Source: an uncultured Lachnoclostridium sp.
Lineage (GTDB): Bacteria; Bacillota; Clostridia; Lachnospirales; Lachnospiraceae
NCBI GenBank assembly: GCA_930986645.1
Contig: CAKNJS010000005.1
Span: forward strand, 43,617 to 107,616
DNA length: 64,000 nt
Direction: 5' to 3'
Notes under the pieces: model-generated
The model's database searches: none
Seen by the model: the letters and a program-made list of their open reading frames with translations, nothing else
Told to the model about the DNA's origin: nothing
Program-made: the position numbers and the translations under genes
Shown here: positions 55,393 to 63,895 of the stretch, piece after piece
Layout: every line of letters starts with the position of its first letter
Position numbering within the stretch: the first letter of the stretch is position 1

Positions 55393-55447
55393 GCATTTTG
55401 CGAAAATATGCAGCGCGAAGCTGTTAGAAACAATTTTATGACAAAGA

Positions 55448-55496
55448 GCCGCAGGAACAACTGCAGGAGGATACAACCGGCAGACTGTCCTGCGGC
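55448..55496 (+). terminator. Hairpin between rnpB and DAHP synthase
   Basis: GCCGCAGGA (55448-55456) pairs with TCCTGCGGC (55488-55496) around a 31-base loop, without a T-run. It may be a 3' stabiliser of rnpB or a weak attenuator for the next gene. Confidence 0.35.
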
Positions 55497-55527
55497 GAAT
55501 TTATTATAGACAGGAGAAAATACGGAT

Positions 55528-56559
55528 ATGGGAATGAAAATAAATGCACAGCTGCCGCTGCCGGCGGATCTGAAAGCAGAGTATCCGCTTTCGGAAACTA
55601 TCGTAAAAATCAAAGAAAAAAGAGACAGGGAGATTAGAGATATATTCACAGGAAGATCGGATAAATTCGTTGTAATCGTGGGACCGTGCTCAGCGGACAA
55701 TGAAGATTCTGTATGTGAATATGTTAACCGTCTGGCCCGTATAAATGAGAAAGTCTGCAGCAGACTGATGATCATCCCGAGAATCTATACAAATAAACCG
55801 CGGACAACGGGAGAGGGGTACAAGGGAATGCTCCATCAGCCGGAACCTGATCAGGCGCCGGATCTGCTCGCCGGAATTATTGCTATCCGTAAGATGCATA
55901 CACGCGCTATAGAGGAAAGCGGACTGACAGCGGCGGATGAAATGCTCTATCCGGAGAACAGAAGTTATCTGGATGATATCTTATCCTATGAGGCAGTGGG
56001 CGCGAGATCTGTGGAGAATCAGCAGCATCGTTTGACTGCAAGCGGCATGGATATACCGGTGGGGATGAAAAATCCAACCAGCGGTGATTTTTCTGTGATG
56101 CTCAACTCCGTTGTGGCTGCCCAGAGTTCTCATACGTTCATCTACCGCGGCATGGATGTGACAACAAACGGAAATGATCTGGCCCATGTGATCCTGAGAG
56201 GCGGAGTAGATAAATACGGTACCTGTATCCCGAATTATCATTACGAAGATCTGGTGCGTCTCCTTGATGCATACCGGCAGAGAGATCTAAAAAATCCGGC
56301 GGCTATAGTGGATGCAAATCACTCAAACTCCAACAAGCAGTTCCGCGAACAGATCCGCATTGTAAGTGAAGTCCTTCACAGCAGAAACTACAATCCGGAC
56401 CTCAAAAAACTGGTCAAAGGAGTTATGATCGAAAGCTATCTCGAGGAAGGATGTCAGAAGATCGATGAGAACAGGGTATACGGAAAGTCGATCACAGATC
56501 CGTGTTTGGGATGGGAAGATACAGAGAGGCTTATCTATAAGATTGCAGAGGAATGTTAA
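55528..56559 (+). CDS. aroF: 3-deoxy-7-phosphoheptulonate synthase (DAHP synthase, class I)
   Basis: This enzyme condenses phosphoenolpyruvate and erythrose-4-phosphate at the start of aromatic synthesis. The 343-residue length and motifs VVIVGPCSADNEDS, RIYTNKPRTTGEGYKGM (PEP and metal binding), PVGMKNPTSGDF and VDANHSNSNKQ correspond to the AroF/AroG/AroH subgroup Ia, which is commonly feedback-inhibited by an aromatic amino acid; which one is unclear. It is a single gene ending in a terminator, and the other aromatic genes aroC and pheA in the window are in separate units. Confidence 0.95.
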   Translation: MGMKINAQLPLPADLKAEYPLSETIVKIKEKRDREIRDIFTGRSDKFVVIVGPCSADNEDSVCEYVNRLARINEKVCSRLMIIPRIYTNKPRTTGEGYKGMLHQPEPDQAPDLLAGIIAIRKMHTRAIEESGLTAADEMLYPENRSYLDDILSYEAVGARSVENQQHRLTASGMDIPVGMKNPTSGDFSVMLNSVVAAQSSHTFIYRGMDVTTNGNDLAHVILRGGVDKYGTCIPNYHYEDLVRLLDAYRQRDLKNPAAIVDANHSNSNKQFREQIRIVSEVLHSRNYNPDLKKLVKGVMIESYLEEGCQKIDENRVYGKSITDPCLGWEDTERLIYKIAEEC

Positions 56560-56591
56560 AATAATTCCGATTTTTCGAACTGATAAAGTAC

Positions 56592-56664
56592 AAGCCGGGA
56601 GGCAGGTACTGCCCGCACCCGCGTTCGGGCCGCAACGCAATACCTGTCTCCCGGCTTCTTTCTT
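56592..56664. terminator. Terminator hairpin between DAHP synthase and pyrI
   Basis: AAGCCGGGAGGCAGGTA (56592-56608) pairs with 56641-56657, with one G-T pair, around a 32-base loop. CTTTCTTT follows. It sits between convergent genes and may act on both. Confidence 0.75.
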
Positions 56665-56730
56665 TCCCAGTGCGGAAAGTCTCATCTCCATAACCGGAGC
56701 CGGAATCAATCTTTCCTCAAAAAACGAAAT

Positions 56731-57174
56731 TTATCTTCTCCTGCGGTATTTCTCTTCGCAGTATTTACAGCGGTAGATCTGATTTTCCTCATCCGTAAGA
56801 ACAAATACGTGATCCAGTCCCTGCTCGATGGATGTGATGCATCTCGGATTCTTACAGCGGATCACATTGCGGATCTCCTTGGGGAGTTTGAGCTGTTTCT
56901 TCTCTACGATCTTTTCGTTTTCTATAATATTGATCGTAATGTTGTGATCGATGAATCCGAGAATATCAAGATCCATGAAATCGATCGGGCATTCGATCTT
57001 GATGATATCTTTTTTGCCCATTTTATTGCTCTTCGCATTCTTGATGATTGCGACACAGCAGTCCAGTTCATCGAGGTGAAGGTATTTGTAGATATCCATA
57101 CTTCTGCCAGCTTCGATGTGGTCGAGAACAAAGCCTTCAGAGATACTTCCTACATTCAGTGTATTTTTTACCAT
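56731..57174 (-). CDS. pyrI: Aspartate carbamoyltransferase regulatory subunit
   Basis: PyrI binds ATP and CTP and imposes allosteric control on PyrB. The 147-residue protein has an N-terminal allosteric domain (VGSISEGFVLDHIEAGRSMDIYKYL) and a C-terminal zinc domain with four cysteines in CKNPRC and CKYC. Length and order, pyrB followed by pyrI 99 bases later, are the usual. AAAGGA precedes the ATG at 57174. Presence of pyrI implies allosterically regulated dodecameric ATCase, as in enterobacteria and many clostridia. No PyrR binding loop or UTP-sensing attenuator was noticed upstream of pyrB. Confidence 0.96.
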   Translation of the reverse strand: MVKNTLNVGSISEGFVLDHIEAGRSMDIYKYLHLDELDCCVAIIKNAKSNKMGKKDIIKIECPIDFMDLDILGFIDHNITINIIENEKIVEKKQLKLPKEIRNVIRCKNPRCITSIEQGLDHVFVLTDEENQIYRCKYCEEKYRRRR

Positions 57175-57273
57175 GTTTGTTTCCTTTCTGTTATTCTGGA
57201 ATTTCTTCCGTATAATCAATACATTATGTTCTAATTCACAGTTTTATATTTGTTCTAAGTCCATGTGATGCCT

Positions 57274-58194
57274 TTAATCAACGTGGATATCAAGCAGTGT
57301 CAGAATCAGCGCCATACGGACATATACTCCGTATTGTACCTGACGGAAATATGCCGCACGCGGATCATCATCCACATCGACGGAGATTTCGTTTACTCTC
57401 GGAAGAGGATGAAGCACATACATATCTTTTGGAGCAAGTTTCATTTTCTCTTTGTCGAGAATGTAGAAGTCTTTCATGCGGACATAGTCTTCTTCATTGA
57501 AGAAACGTTCTTTCTGAACACGTGTCATATAGAGAATGTCAAGCTCAGGCATTGCATCCTCCAGACGGACCTCTTCTTTGTACTCAATATTGTTGCGGTC
57601 AAGTACATCGTGACGGATGTATTCCGGAAGTCTTAACTCTTCCGGAGAGATCAGGACGAAACGGATGTTTTCATATCTTACCAAGGCATTGATCAGTGAG
57701 TGGACCGTACGTCCGAATTTCAGGTCGCCGCACAGACCGATGGTCAGGTTGTTCAGTCTGCCTTTGACATTGCGGATTGTAAGAAGATCCGTCAGTGTCT
57801 GGGTCGGATGCTGATGTCCGCCGTCACCGGCGTTGATAACCGGGATGGAAGAGTGCTGGCAGGCTACCATCGGTGCACCTTCTTTCGGATGTCTCATGGC
57901 ACAGATATCTGCATAACAGGAAACTGTGCGGATTGTATCGGAAACACTCTCGCCTTTTGAAGCAGAGCTGGAGTCAGCGGATGAGAATCCAAGTACGCTT
58001 CCGCCAAGGTTCAGCATTGCTGCTTCATGGCTTAAACGGGTTCTTGTACTCGGCTCATAGAATAATGTGGCAAGTTTTTTGCCCTCGCATGCGTGTGCGT
58101 ATTTTTTCGGGTTCGCTTCGATATCCTGTGCAAGGTCAAGAAGCTGGTCAAGTTCTTCCACTGTAAGATCCAGCGGACTCATCAAATGTCTCAT
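57274..58194 (-). CDS. pyrB: Aspartate carbamoyltransferase catalytic subunit
   Basis: PyrB transfers carbamoyl to aspartate in pyrimidine synthesis. The 306-residue protein has the carbamoyl phosphate motif [16 protein letters not shown] (near residues 45-60), [16 protein letters not shown], the [15 protein letters not shown] segment and [12 protein letters not shown] near the aspartate site. AAGGAGG sits six bases before the start. It is followed by pyrI. The nitroreductase gene ends 62 bases upstream on the same strand, so pyrBI may be co-transcribed with it, though a weak own promoter cannot be excluded. Confidence 0.98.
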   Translation of the reverse strand: MRHLMSPLDLTVEELDQLLDLAQDIEANPKKYAHACEGKKLATLFYEPSTRTRLSHEAAMLNLGGSVLGFSSADSSSASKGESVSDTIRTVSCYADICAMRHPKEGAPMVACQHSSIPVINAGDGGHQHPTQTLTDLLTIRNVKGRLNNLTIGLCGDLKFGRTVHSLINALVRYENIRFVLISPEELRLPEYIRHDVLDRNNIEYKEEVRLEDAMPELDILYMTRVQKERFFNEEDYVRMKDFYILDKEKMKLAPKDMYVLHPLPRVNEISVDVDDDPRAAYFRQVQYGVYVRMALILTLLDIHVD

Positions 58195-58256
58195 AAGTGT
58201 CCTCCTTAAATATTATGTAAAAGTGTCTTTAACAAATGTATGGGACTGCCTGCAGT

Positions 58257-58793
58257 CTATCTGTACTGAAGCAGTTCTTCAACAGTTTTCCTCTTCGGTG
58301 CATCTGGACTGATATCCGGATGGCCGACAGCGATCAGAGCAGCAAGTTCCTGATCGTCGGGAAGAGCGAGCAGGCTGCTGATACCGTCCTCATCGAACAC
58401 GCCCATGATCACGGTGCCAAGACCATGATCCCATGCCGCAAGACAGAAACTCTGGCAGGCAGCACCAACATCAAACATCTGCCAGCGGTCTCCTTTTTTG
58501 GTCGTAAAGGATCCGTCGCGCTCATAGCCGCAGCGTCCTTTTTTGAAAGTGACAGCCATCAGCATAGGTGCCTGACGTATAATGTTTGAATTGTATTCCG
58601 GGGTATACTTGTCCGCGATCTCAGCAAGAAGAGAAGAGTCTTCAATTGCGATATAGCGGGTGATCTGAGTATTCTTCCATGAAGGGGAATAAGATGCCAG
58701 AGAAACAATAGAATCAATAACAGAATGGTCAACGGGCTCCGCTTTGTATCTTCTGATACTTCTTCGGGTTTTTAAACATTCAGTAACGTTCAT
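58257..58793 (-). CDS. Nitroreductase-family FMN oxidoreductase
   Basis: The 178-residue protein is in the nitroreductase fold. The RRSIRRYKAEPV N-terminus, the PSWKNTQITRYIA FMN/substrate segment, the ACQSFCLAAWDHGLGTVIMG loop and AVGHPDISP near the C-terminus are typical of small oxygen-insensitive flavin reductases. Members reduce nitro compounds, quinones or other acceptors with NAD(P)H, and the physiological substrate is not known. It has a clear promoter and lies in front of pyrB on the minus strand. Confidence 0.88.
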   Translation of the reverse strand: MNVTECLKTRRSIRRYKAEPVDHSVIDSIVSLASYSPSWKNTQITRYIAIEDSSLLAEIADKYTPEYNSNIIRQAPMLMAVTFKKGRCGYERDGSFTTKKGDRWQMFDVGAACQSFCLAAWDHGLGTVIMGVFDEDGISSLLALPDDQELAALIAVGHPDISPDAPKRKTVEELLQYR

Positions 58794-58821
58794 TTGTGTA
58801 CCTCCCTAAATTCTCCACATA

Positions 58822-58850
58822 ATCATATACTAAATTGGAGTGTTTTTCAA
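58822..58850 (-). promoter_or_regulatory. Promoter of the nitroreductase gene
   Basis: On the minus strand TTGAAA (58845-58850) and TATGAT (58822-58827) are 17 bases apart. TTGGAGT/ACTCCAA (about 58835-58856), an inverted repeat with an 8-base loop, overlaps the -35 and spacer. Confidence 0.6.
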
Positions 58851-58920
58851 CTCCAAAGTAGATTTTATCAGAGAAATGTACTATACTGGTTTAGTGCATT
58901 AAATCGAAAGGAGCAGCAAA

Positions 58921-60051
58921 ATGGAGTCACTGGAAGTACTGAGGAAGAAACTGGATTCAATTGACGATCAGATCGCAGCACTTTATGAGCAGAGAATGAA
59001 AGTCTGCGGTGAGGTCGGTGAATATAAAGTAAAAGCGGGCCGCAAAGTGTTTGACAGACAGAGAGAAAAAGAAAAACTTGCAGATGTAGCGTCAAAGGTA
59101 TCCGGCGATTTTAATAAGAAAGGAATACAGGAACTGTACCAGCAGCTTATGTCTATGAGCCGTAAACTGCAGTATCAGCAGCTTGTAGAAGCGGGAGCGC
59201 TGGGACGGCTTCCCTTTATCCGCATTGATGATCTGGATAAAAAGAATGCCCGTGTTGTATTTCAGGGAACGGAAGGGGCATACAGTCAGGCGGCGATGTA
59301 TCAGTTTTTCGGAGAAGATGTGAACAGCTTCCACGTAAGAACGTTCAGGGAAGCGATGGAGGCAATTGAAGAAGGAGCGGCGGACTATGCGGTTCTTCCG
59401 ATTGAAAATTCCACTGCCGGTCCTGTGATTGAAATGTATGATCTTCTCGATGAGTTTGAAAACTATATCGTGGCAGAGACGATACTTCCCGTTGTTCATA
59501 CTCTTGCGGGGCTTCCGGGAACGAAGCTGAGCGATATAAAAAGAGTGTATTCGAAGACCGAGGCGCTGATGCAGACAAGCCGTTTCCTTGACGAGCACGC
59601 CGACTGGCAGAAGATCAGTGTGGTGAATACGGCAATTGCCGCAAAAAAAGTGCTCGAAGAAAATGATATTTCTCAGGCGGCGGTCTGCAGTTCTTATGCG
59701 GCAAAGGTACACGGATTGTCCGTTCTGGTGGATGAAATAAATGACGATGCGGATAATTCTACCCGTTTTATAGTTGTGACAAATCAGAAAGTATTTTTAA
59801 AGAATGCGTCCAAGATCAGCATCCGGTTTGAACTGCCTCATCAGAGCGGATCGCTTTACGGCATATTGTCTCATTTTATTTATAATGATCTGAATATGAC
59901 AAAGATTGAATCACGTCCGATCAAGGGAAGGCCGTGGGAGTATTGTTTCTTTGTAGATTTTGAAGGGAATCTGGAAGAACCTGCGGTAAAAAATGCAGTC
60001 AGAGGACTCAGAGAAGAATCTCAGAATCTCAGAATTCTCGGCAATTATTAG
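58921..60051 (+). CDS. pheA: Bifunctional chorismate mutase/prephenate dehydratase
   Basis: PheA converts chorismate through prephenate to phenylpyruvate. The 376-residue protein has an N-terminal AroQ chorismate mutase (about 1-90, LRKKLDSIDDQIAALYEQR), a central prephenate dehydratase (about 108-285, with FQGTEGAYSQAAMYQFF, VLPIENSTAGPV and the NSTRFIVV block) and a C-terminal ACT domain (about 296-376) with the ESRPIKGRPWEYCFFVD phenylalanine-binding motif. This P-protein layout gives feedback inhibition by phenylalanine. GGAG precedes ATG58921. TATACT at 58882-58887 is a probable -10 but the -35 is weak. Confidence 0.97.
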   Translation: MESLEVLRKKLDSIDDQIAALYEQRMKVCGEVGEYKVKAGRKVFDRQREKEKLADVASKVSGDFNKKGIQELYQQLMSMSRKLQYQQLVEAGALGRLPFIRIDDLDKKNARVVFQGTEGAYSQAAMYQFFGEDVNSFHVRTFREAMEAIEEGAADYAVLPIENSTAGPVIEMYDLLDEFENYIVAETILPVVHTLAGLPGTKLSDIKRVYSKTEALMQTSRFLDEHADWQKISVVNTAIAAKKVLEENDISQAAVCSSYAAKVHGLSVLVDEINDDADNSTRFIVVTNQKVFLKNASKISIRFELPHQSGSLYGILSHFIYNDLNMTKIESRPIKGRPWEYCFFVDFEGNLEEPAVKNAVRGLREESQNLRILGNY

Positions 60052-60073
60052 AGACCACATACAGGAGGAAAAA

Positions 60074-61366
60074 ATGCGTACAAACGAACTGATGCTTTAT
60101 AAAAATATGGACTACGGTGATATCTTGCAGGATATGACATTTCTTATGGAAAATCACGGCAGCGAATACTATAATACGGAAGATCTGAGAAGTCTTCTTT
60201 TTGAATGTGTCAATGCACTTCTGGAACTTTCGGTGAGCCATGGATTCGAGGGAAATCTCTGGCATACTTACCTGACGTTTCTTCTTGTAAATGATGAGAA
60301 CGCCTACAGCACTTCCTGTGAGATCGTCGGGGAGATCGAGGGCAGCATCAATGAAATAGCACTCCATGATTTCAGCATTTTCAAGGAACTGTTCGATTAT
60401 GACTTCAGCGGACTTGAACAGGATCTCGGGGCAGGATGCATTCAGGTGCTCATGGATTATAAGAACGGAAGCAGGACAGGAAAGATTTTCAACCGAAGAG
60501 TGAGAGATAGAATATGTACTCTGGCAAAAGCGCTCGGAGAGGCTGCAGATGTGGAAGATTTCAAACAGAAGATGACTCAGTTTTATAAGGAATTCGGAGT
60601 CGGAAAGCTGGGACTCCACAAGGCGTTCCGCATTGAACATCCGGAAGGGGGCGACATGGAGATCGCGCCGATCACAAACATTGCCCATGTCCATCTGGAT
60701 GATCTGGTGGGATATGAGATCGCAAAGAAGAAACTGATCGACAACACCGAGGCTTTTGTAATGGGACGCAGGGCAAACAACTGCCTGCTCTTTGGTGATG
60801 CGGGAACAGGAAAGTCTTCTTCCATCAAGGCGGTTTTGAACCAGTATTATGATCAGGGACTTCGTATGATCGAAGTGTATAAACATCAGTTTAAAGATTT
60901 AAATGATGTGATCGCTCAGGTAAAGAACCGCAATTATAAATTTATTATCTATATGGATGATCTCTCTTTTGAAGAATTTGAGATCGAGTATAAATATCTG
61001 AAAGCAGTAATCGAGGGCGGGCTTGAAAGAAAGCCGGACAATGTGCTGATCTATGCGACTTCGAACCGCAGACATCTGATCAGAGAGACGTTCAAAGACA
61101 AAGCCGACCGCGATGAAGAGCTCCATACAAATGATACGGTACAGGAAAAACTGTCACTTGTGGCGCGCTTCGGCGTGACGATCTATTTCGGCTCGCCGAA
61201 TAAGAAAGAATTTCGGGAGATCGTCCGCACGCTGGCACAGCGCGGAGGTATTGATATGCCTGAGGAACAGCTGCTGCTGGAGGCAAATAAATGGGAACTC
61301 TCCCATGGAGGCCTGTCGGGCAGGACGGCACAGCAGTTTGTGGATTACCTGATGGGACAGAAATAA
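60074..61366 (+). CDS. DUF815 AAA+ ATPase
   Basis: The 430-residue protein is a DUF815 family AAA+ ATPase. An N-terminal helical region (about 1-210) precedes the ATPase: Walker A LFGDAGTGKSSS near residues 242-250, Walker B FIIYMDDLSFE (about 290-300), and sensor YATSNRRHLI with the C-terminal GLSGRTAQQFVDYL segment. The function of this conserved family is not established. It starts 22 bases after pheA with AGGAGG and is closed by a terminator, so it is likely translated from the pheA mRNA. There is no obvious link between the two roles. Confidence 0.85.
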   Translation: MRTNELMLYKNMDYGDILQDMTFLMENHGSEYYNTEDLRSLLFECVNALLELSVSHGFEGNLWHTYLTFLLVNDENAYSTSCEIVGEIEGSINEIALHDFSIFKELFDYDFSGLEQDLGAGCIQVLMDYKNGSRTGKIFNRRVRDRICTLAKALGEAADVEDFKQKMTQFYKEFGVGKLGLHKAFRIEHPEGGDMEIAPITNIAHVHLDDLVGYEIAKKKLIDNTEAFVMGRRANNCLLFGDAGTGKSSSIKAVLNQYYDQGLRMIEVYKHQFKDLNDVIAQVKNRNYKFIIYMDDLSFEEFEIEYKYLKAVIEGGLERKPDNVLIYATSNRRHLIRETFKDKADRDEELHTNDTVQEKLSLVARFGVTIYFGSPNKKEFREIVRTLAQRGGIDMPEEQLLLEANKWELSHGGLSGRTAQQFVDYLMGQK

Positions 61367-61384
61367 ATATTAGATATAAAGATG

Positions 61385-61432
61385 ACAGAATACGGGGAGT
61401 TACATATCCGGTAACTCCCCGTATTCTGTTTT
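61385..61432 (+). terminator. Terminator after the DUF815 gene
   Basis: A 19-bp perfect stem (61385-61403 with 61411-61429) with a 7-base loop and following TTTTA. Confidence 0.85.
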
Positions 61433-61600
61433 AATGCGGGATGCTGACACAAGACAAAATCGGATATATGCTAGAAATAATACAGTTAAAAAATGACAAA
61501 AACAACAAAAATATATACATGTTATATGTGAAAAAACACTGATAATATTAAGACATCAAATAAACGGGAGGTAAAAAGAATGAAAAAATGAATAGTTTCA

Positions 61601-62899
61601 GTGCTGTTGTGTTGCGCAATTACCATGACGGGATTTGTCGGATGCGGCGGATCAGGCAATAGTGACAAGGGTGACAGCGGAGACAGCAGTGGGACGACTA
61701 TTACTCTGATGGCAAGTCAGGACTGGGTCTACGATGCCGAGATGGAACTTGGAAAACAGTTCGAGGAAGAGACAGGCATCAAAGTAGATTATCAGATCGT
61801 ACCGGCAGATCAGTATTACAATATGCTGATGACAAAGCTGAACAGCGGTGAAGGACCGGACATCTTCGGCGGACAGGCAGGAAGCTTTGATATTGTATCG
61901 CAGTATAATGTAGTGGAAAATGCAGTGGATCTGTCAGATCAGCCATGGGTTGAAACTTATGATGAGGCGGCGAAGGAGCAGACATCAGTAGACGGTAAAG
62001 TATATGGTGCTACATATTTCGATACAACGACACACTATTATATGATTTACAATAAAAAAATCTTTGAAGAGAACGAAATTGAAGTGCCGACATCCTTTGA
62101 CGAATTCACGGCAGCATGTCAAAAGCTTATGGATAACGGAGTAACTCCGATTTATGAACCGTGCGGTGACGGCTGGCACCAGACAATGTGGTTCACATCA
62201 ATTGGCGGAAAATATGAAGAATTGGTTCCGGGAATCGTGGATCAGCTGAATAATAATGAAATTAAATTTGCTGATGTACCTGAACTCAAGGAAGCTCTTG
62301 ATCAGTTGAATGAACTGGCACAGTCTGGATATTTCGGAGACAATTATCTGTCAGATGCATATTCTGATACAGCAATGTATATGGGAACCGGAGAGTTCGC
62401 GATGACAATGGACAAACCGGGTCAGATTTCTACATATGTGGACGCTTCAGGCGGAACATATACAGAGGATGATTTTGGAATGTTCCTCGTTCCTCTGCTG
62501 GATAATGATATACTCAATGTACATCCGGTAGGACCTACAAGGTTTGTTTATTCGGGATCAGAGCATATCGAAGAAGCAGAGCAGTATCTTGACTATATTA
62601 CTTCAGCTGACAGCGTACAGTATATGATAGACAATGAGTCCAAGATTGAGAATCTTCCGTATGACGTGGGGCAGACACCTTCTTACAGTGCTTCTACAGA
62701 GGAATTTTTAGATTCCTTTGACAAGCAGGGAACAGTATTTCAGGATACGATCAAGTATCTGAATCCGCAGTGGACAGAGCTGACACAGGATATCGTGTCT
62801 ATGTTCATTGGTGATATGACATCAGATGATGTGCTCAATGCAATTGATTCAAGAAGAGCGACTCAGGCTGAGGCTGCAGGCGATGAGCTGTGGCAGTAA
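61601..62899 (+). CDS. Extracellular sugar-type solute-binding lipoprotein, start interrupted by TGA
   Basis: The protein matches family 1 solute-binding lipoproteins of carbohydrate ABC transporters: TLMASQDWVYDAEMELGKQFEEETGIKVDYQIVP, followed by NSGEGPDIFGG and GGKYEE. It has a hydrophobic signal and a FVGC lipobox. The natural start is ATG61580 with GGGAGG at 61566-61571, but codon 4 of that frame is TGA, giving MKK-stop. The frame is then open to 62899, about 436 codons. The listed start is GTG61601, which lacks a ribosome site, so translation may be lost or very weak. No permease genes accompany it. A terminator follows at 62962. Either a recent nonsense mutation or a sequencing error explains the TGA. 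Confidence 0.75.
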   Translation: MLLCCAITMTGFVGCGGSGNSDKGDSGDSSGTTITLMASQDWVYDAEMELGKQFEEETGIKVDYQIVPADQYYNMLMTKLNSGEGPDIFGGQAGSFDIVSQYNVVENAVDLSDQPWVETYDEAAKEQTSVDGKVYGATYFDTTTHYYMIYNKKIFEENEIEVPTSFDEFTAACQKLMDNGVTPIYEPCGDGWHQTMWFTSIGGKYEELVPGIVDQLNNNEIKFADVPELKEALDQLNELAQSGYFGDNYLSDAYSDTAMYMGTGEFAMTMDKPGQISTYVDASGGTYTEDDFGMFLVPLLDNDILNVHPVGPTRFVYSGSEHIEEAEQYLDYITSADSVQYMIDNESKIENLPYDVGQTPSYSASTEEFLDSFDKQGTVFQDTIKYLNPQWTELTQDIVSMFIGDMTSDDVLNAIDSRRATQAEAAGDELWQ

Positions 62900-62961
62900 A
62901 TACAAGAATCTAAAAAATAAAGTGCTAAATTAACATTTTGACTTGAATCTTTGAATATTAT

Positions 62962-63006
62962 AAAAAACTGCTGTATATGTGAATTCATATATGGCAGTTT
63001 TTTTTG
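62962..63006 (+). terminator. Terminator of the solute-binding protein gene
   Basis: AAAAAACTGC pairs with GCAGTTTTTT, enclosing TATATG/CATATA, and is followed by T and G; a 40-base hairpin. Confidence 0.8.
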
Positions 63007-63304
63007 TGCCCGGCGGGGGCACTCTAATCTAATAACTAATCTGTGGTGCGACGAAGGAAAGTATTATTATAATAGGTTTTGTTATGCAAATATACCAATA
63101 GTAAAATAATGAAATCTGATAGAATGATAATAATTATACTAATATGAAAGAAAAAATATAAATATAATGGTTAAAAAAGATAAAAATTGATCGCAAAAAT
63201 CTATGTGCACTGTGACAATGTATTTGTAAGCTGAATATAATAATTTCTCGGAACACTGAATGGTTATAAAGCGTTACTCAGGTGCTGTTATTGCTTTAGA
63301 TTAG
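63007..63304. other. AT-rich intergenic stretch without gene signals
   Basis: No open frame of useful size, no RNA gene and no repeat was recognised. Base composition is markedly richer in A+T than the rest of the window, as is typical of decaying accessory DNA. Confidence 0.4.
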
Positions 63305-63837
63305 ATAGGAGACGGATTCTACTATATGGATGAGACGCTTGTGTTTGAACCAGAAGATTCCGGAAATGTAAATTGTACGATTTATTATGAGGCGGCAGAA
63401 GGTGCAAATCCGATTATCAGCGGCGACAAAGTGGTTGAGGGTGAATGGACTGATGAAGGAAACGGCATTTACAGCGTGGAATACAAAAGAGACAGAAAGC
63501 TGCGCTCTTTTTATGTAAACGGCGAGCGTGCTTATATGACAAGCCGGAAATTTACAGGGCTGGGAGGCAATGGCACCTATGAAATTACTGCAGGAGAAAG
63601 TGACTGGGCATGGATAAGCGGCAGCCAGTCGGCGGGAACCTTATTTGAAAACGGAAGTATTCCGGTTGACACAATAAATCCGGATGAAATATTCAAAATC
63701 CTTCAGTAAAAGAGAAAAACGATACTCCTCAAACAGGAGATGCTTTAGGTATTGCTAATGTTATCTGCTTAAGTGCTCTTTGTGTATTGAGTATAGGCGC
63801 ATCAGTTTTTGTAATTGTTAAAAGAAGGAAAAGATAA
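63305..63837 (+). pseudogene. Remnant of a sortase-anchored beta-helix surface protein
   Basis: Two pieces in different frames remain. The first (63305-63706) encodes GDGFYYMDETLVFEPEDSG, then NPIISGDKVVEGEW and LRSFYVNGERAYMTSR, a pattern found near the N-terminus of secreted right-handed beta-helix proteins, possibly of glycoside hydrolase type. It begins after an in-frame TAG at 63302 and ends at TAA 63707. The second, shifted by one frame (63706-63837), encodes KNDTPQTGDALGIANV, a hydrophobic segment and KRRKR, a sortase signal (TPQTG, LPxTG-like). So the middle and both joins are lost. A sugar-acting role with the neighbouring binding protein is a guess. Confidence 0.7.
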
Positions 63838-63859
63838 TAGTAGTGTTTGCCATATGATG

Positions 63860-63892
63860 AAAGCACCCTGAAATTTACTCAGGGTGCTTTTA
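63860..63892 (+). terminator. Terminator of the surface-protein remnant
   Basis: AAAGCACCCTGA (63860-63871) pairs with TCAGGGTGCTTT (63879-63890), followed by TTA. Confidence 0.75.
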
Positions 63893-63895
63893 CGG

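Noticed and set aside
55393..55527. Leader peptide for attenuation of DAHP synthase
   Set aside because: The short frame in this gap has no Phe, Tyr or Trp codons in a row and no ribosome site, and the hairpin lacks a T-run.
58195..58256. PyrR-type attenuator before pyrB
   Set aside because: The 62-base gap is too short and shows only a small GACTGC/GCAGTC hairpin close to the nitroreductase stop.
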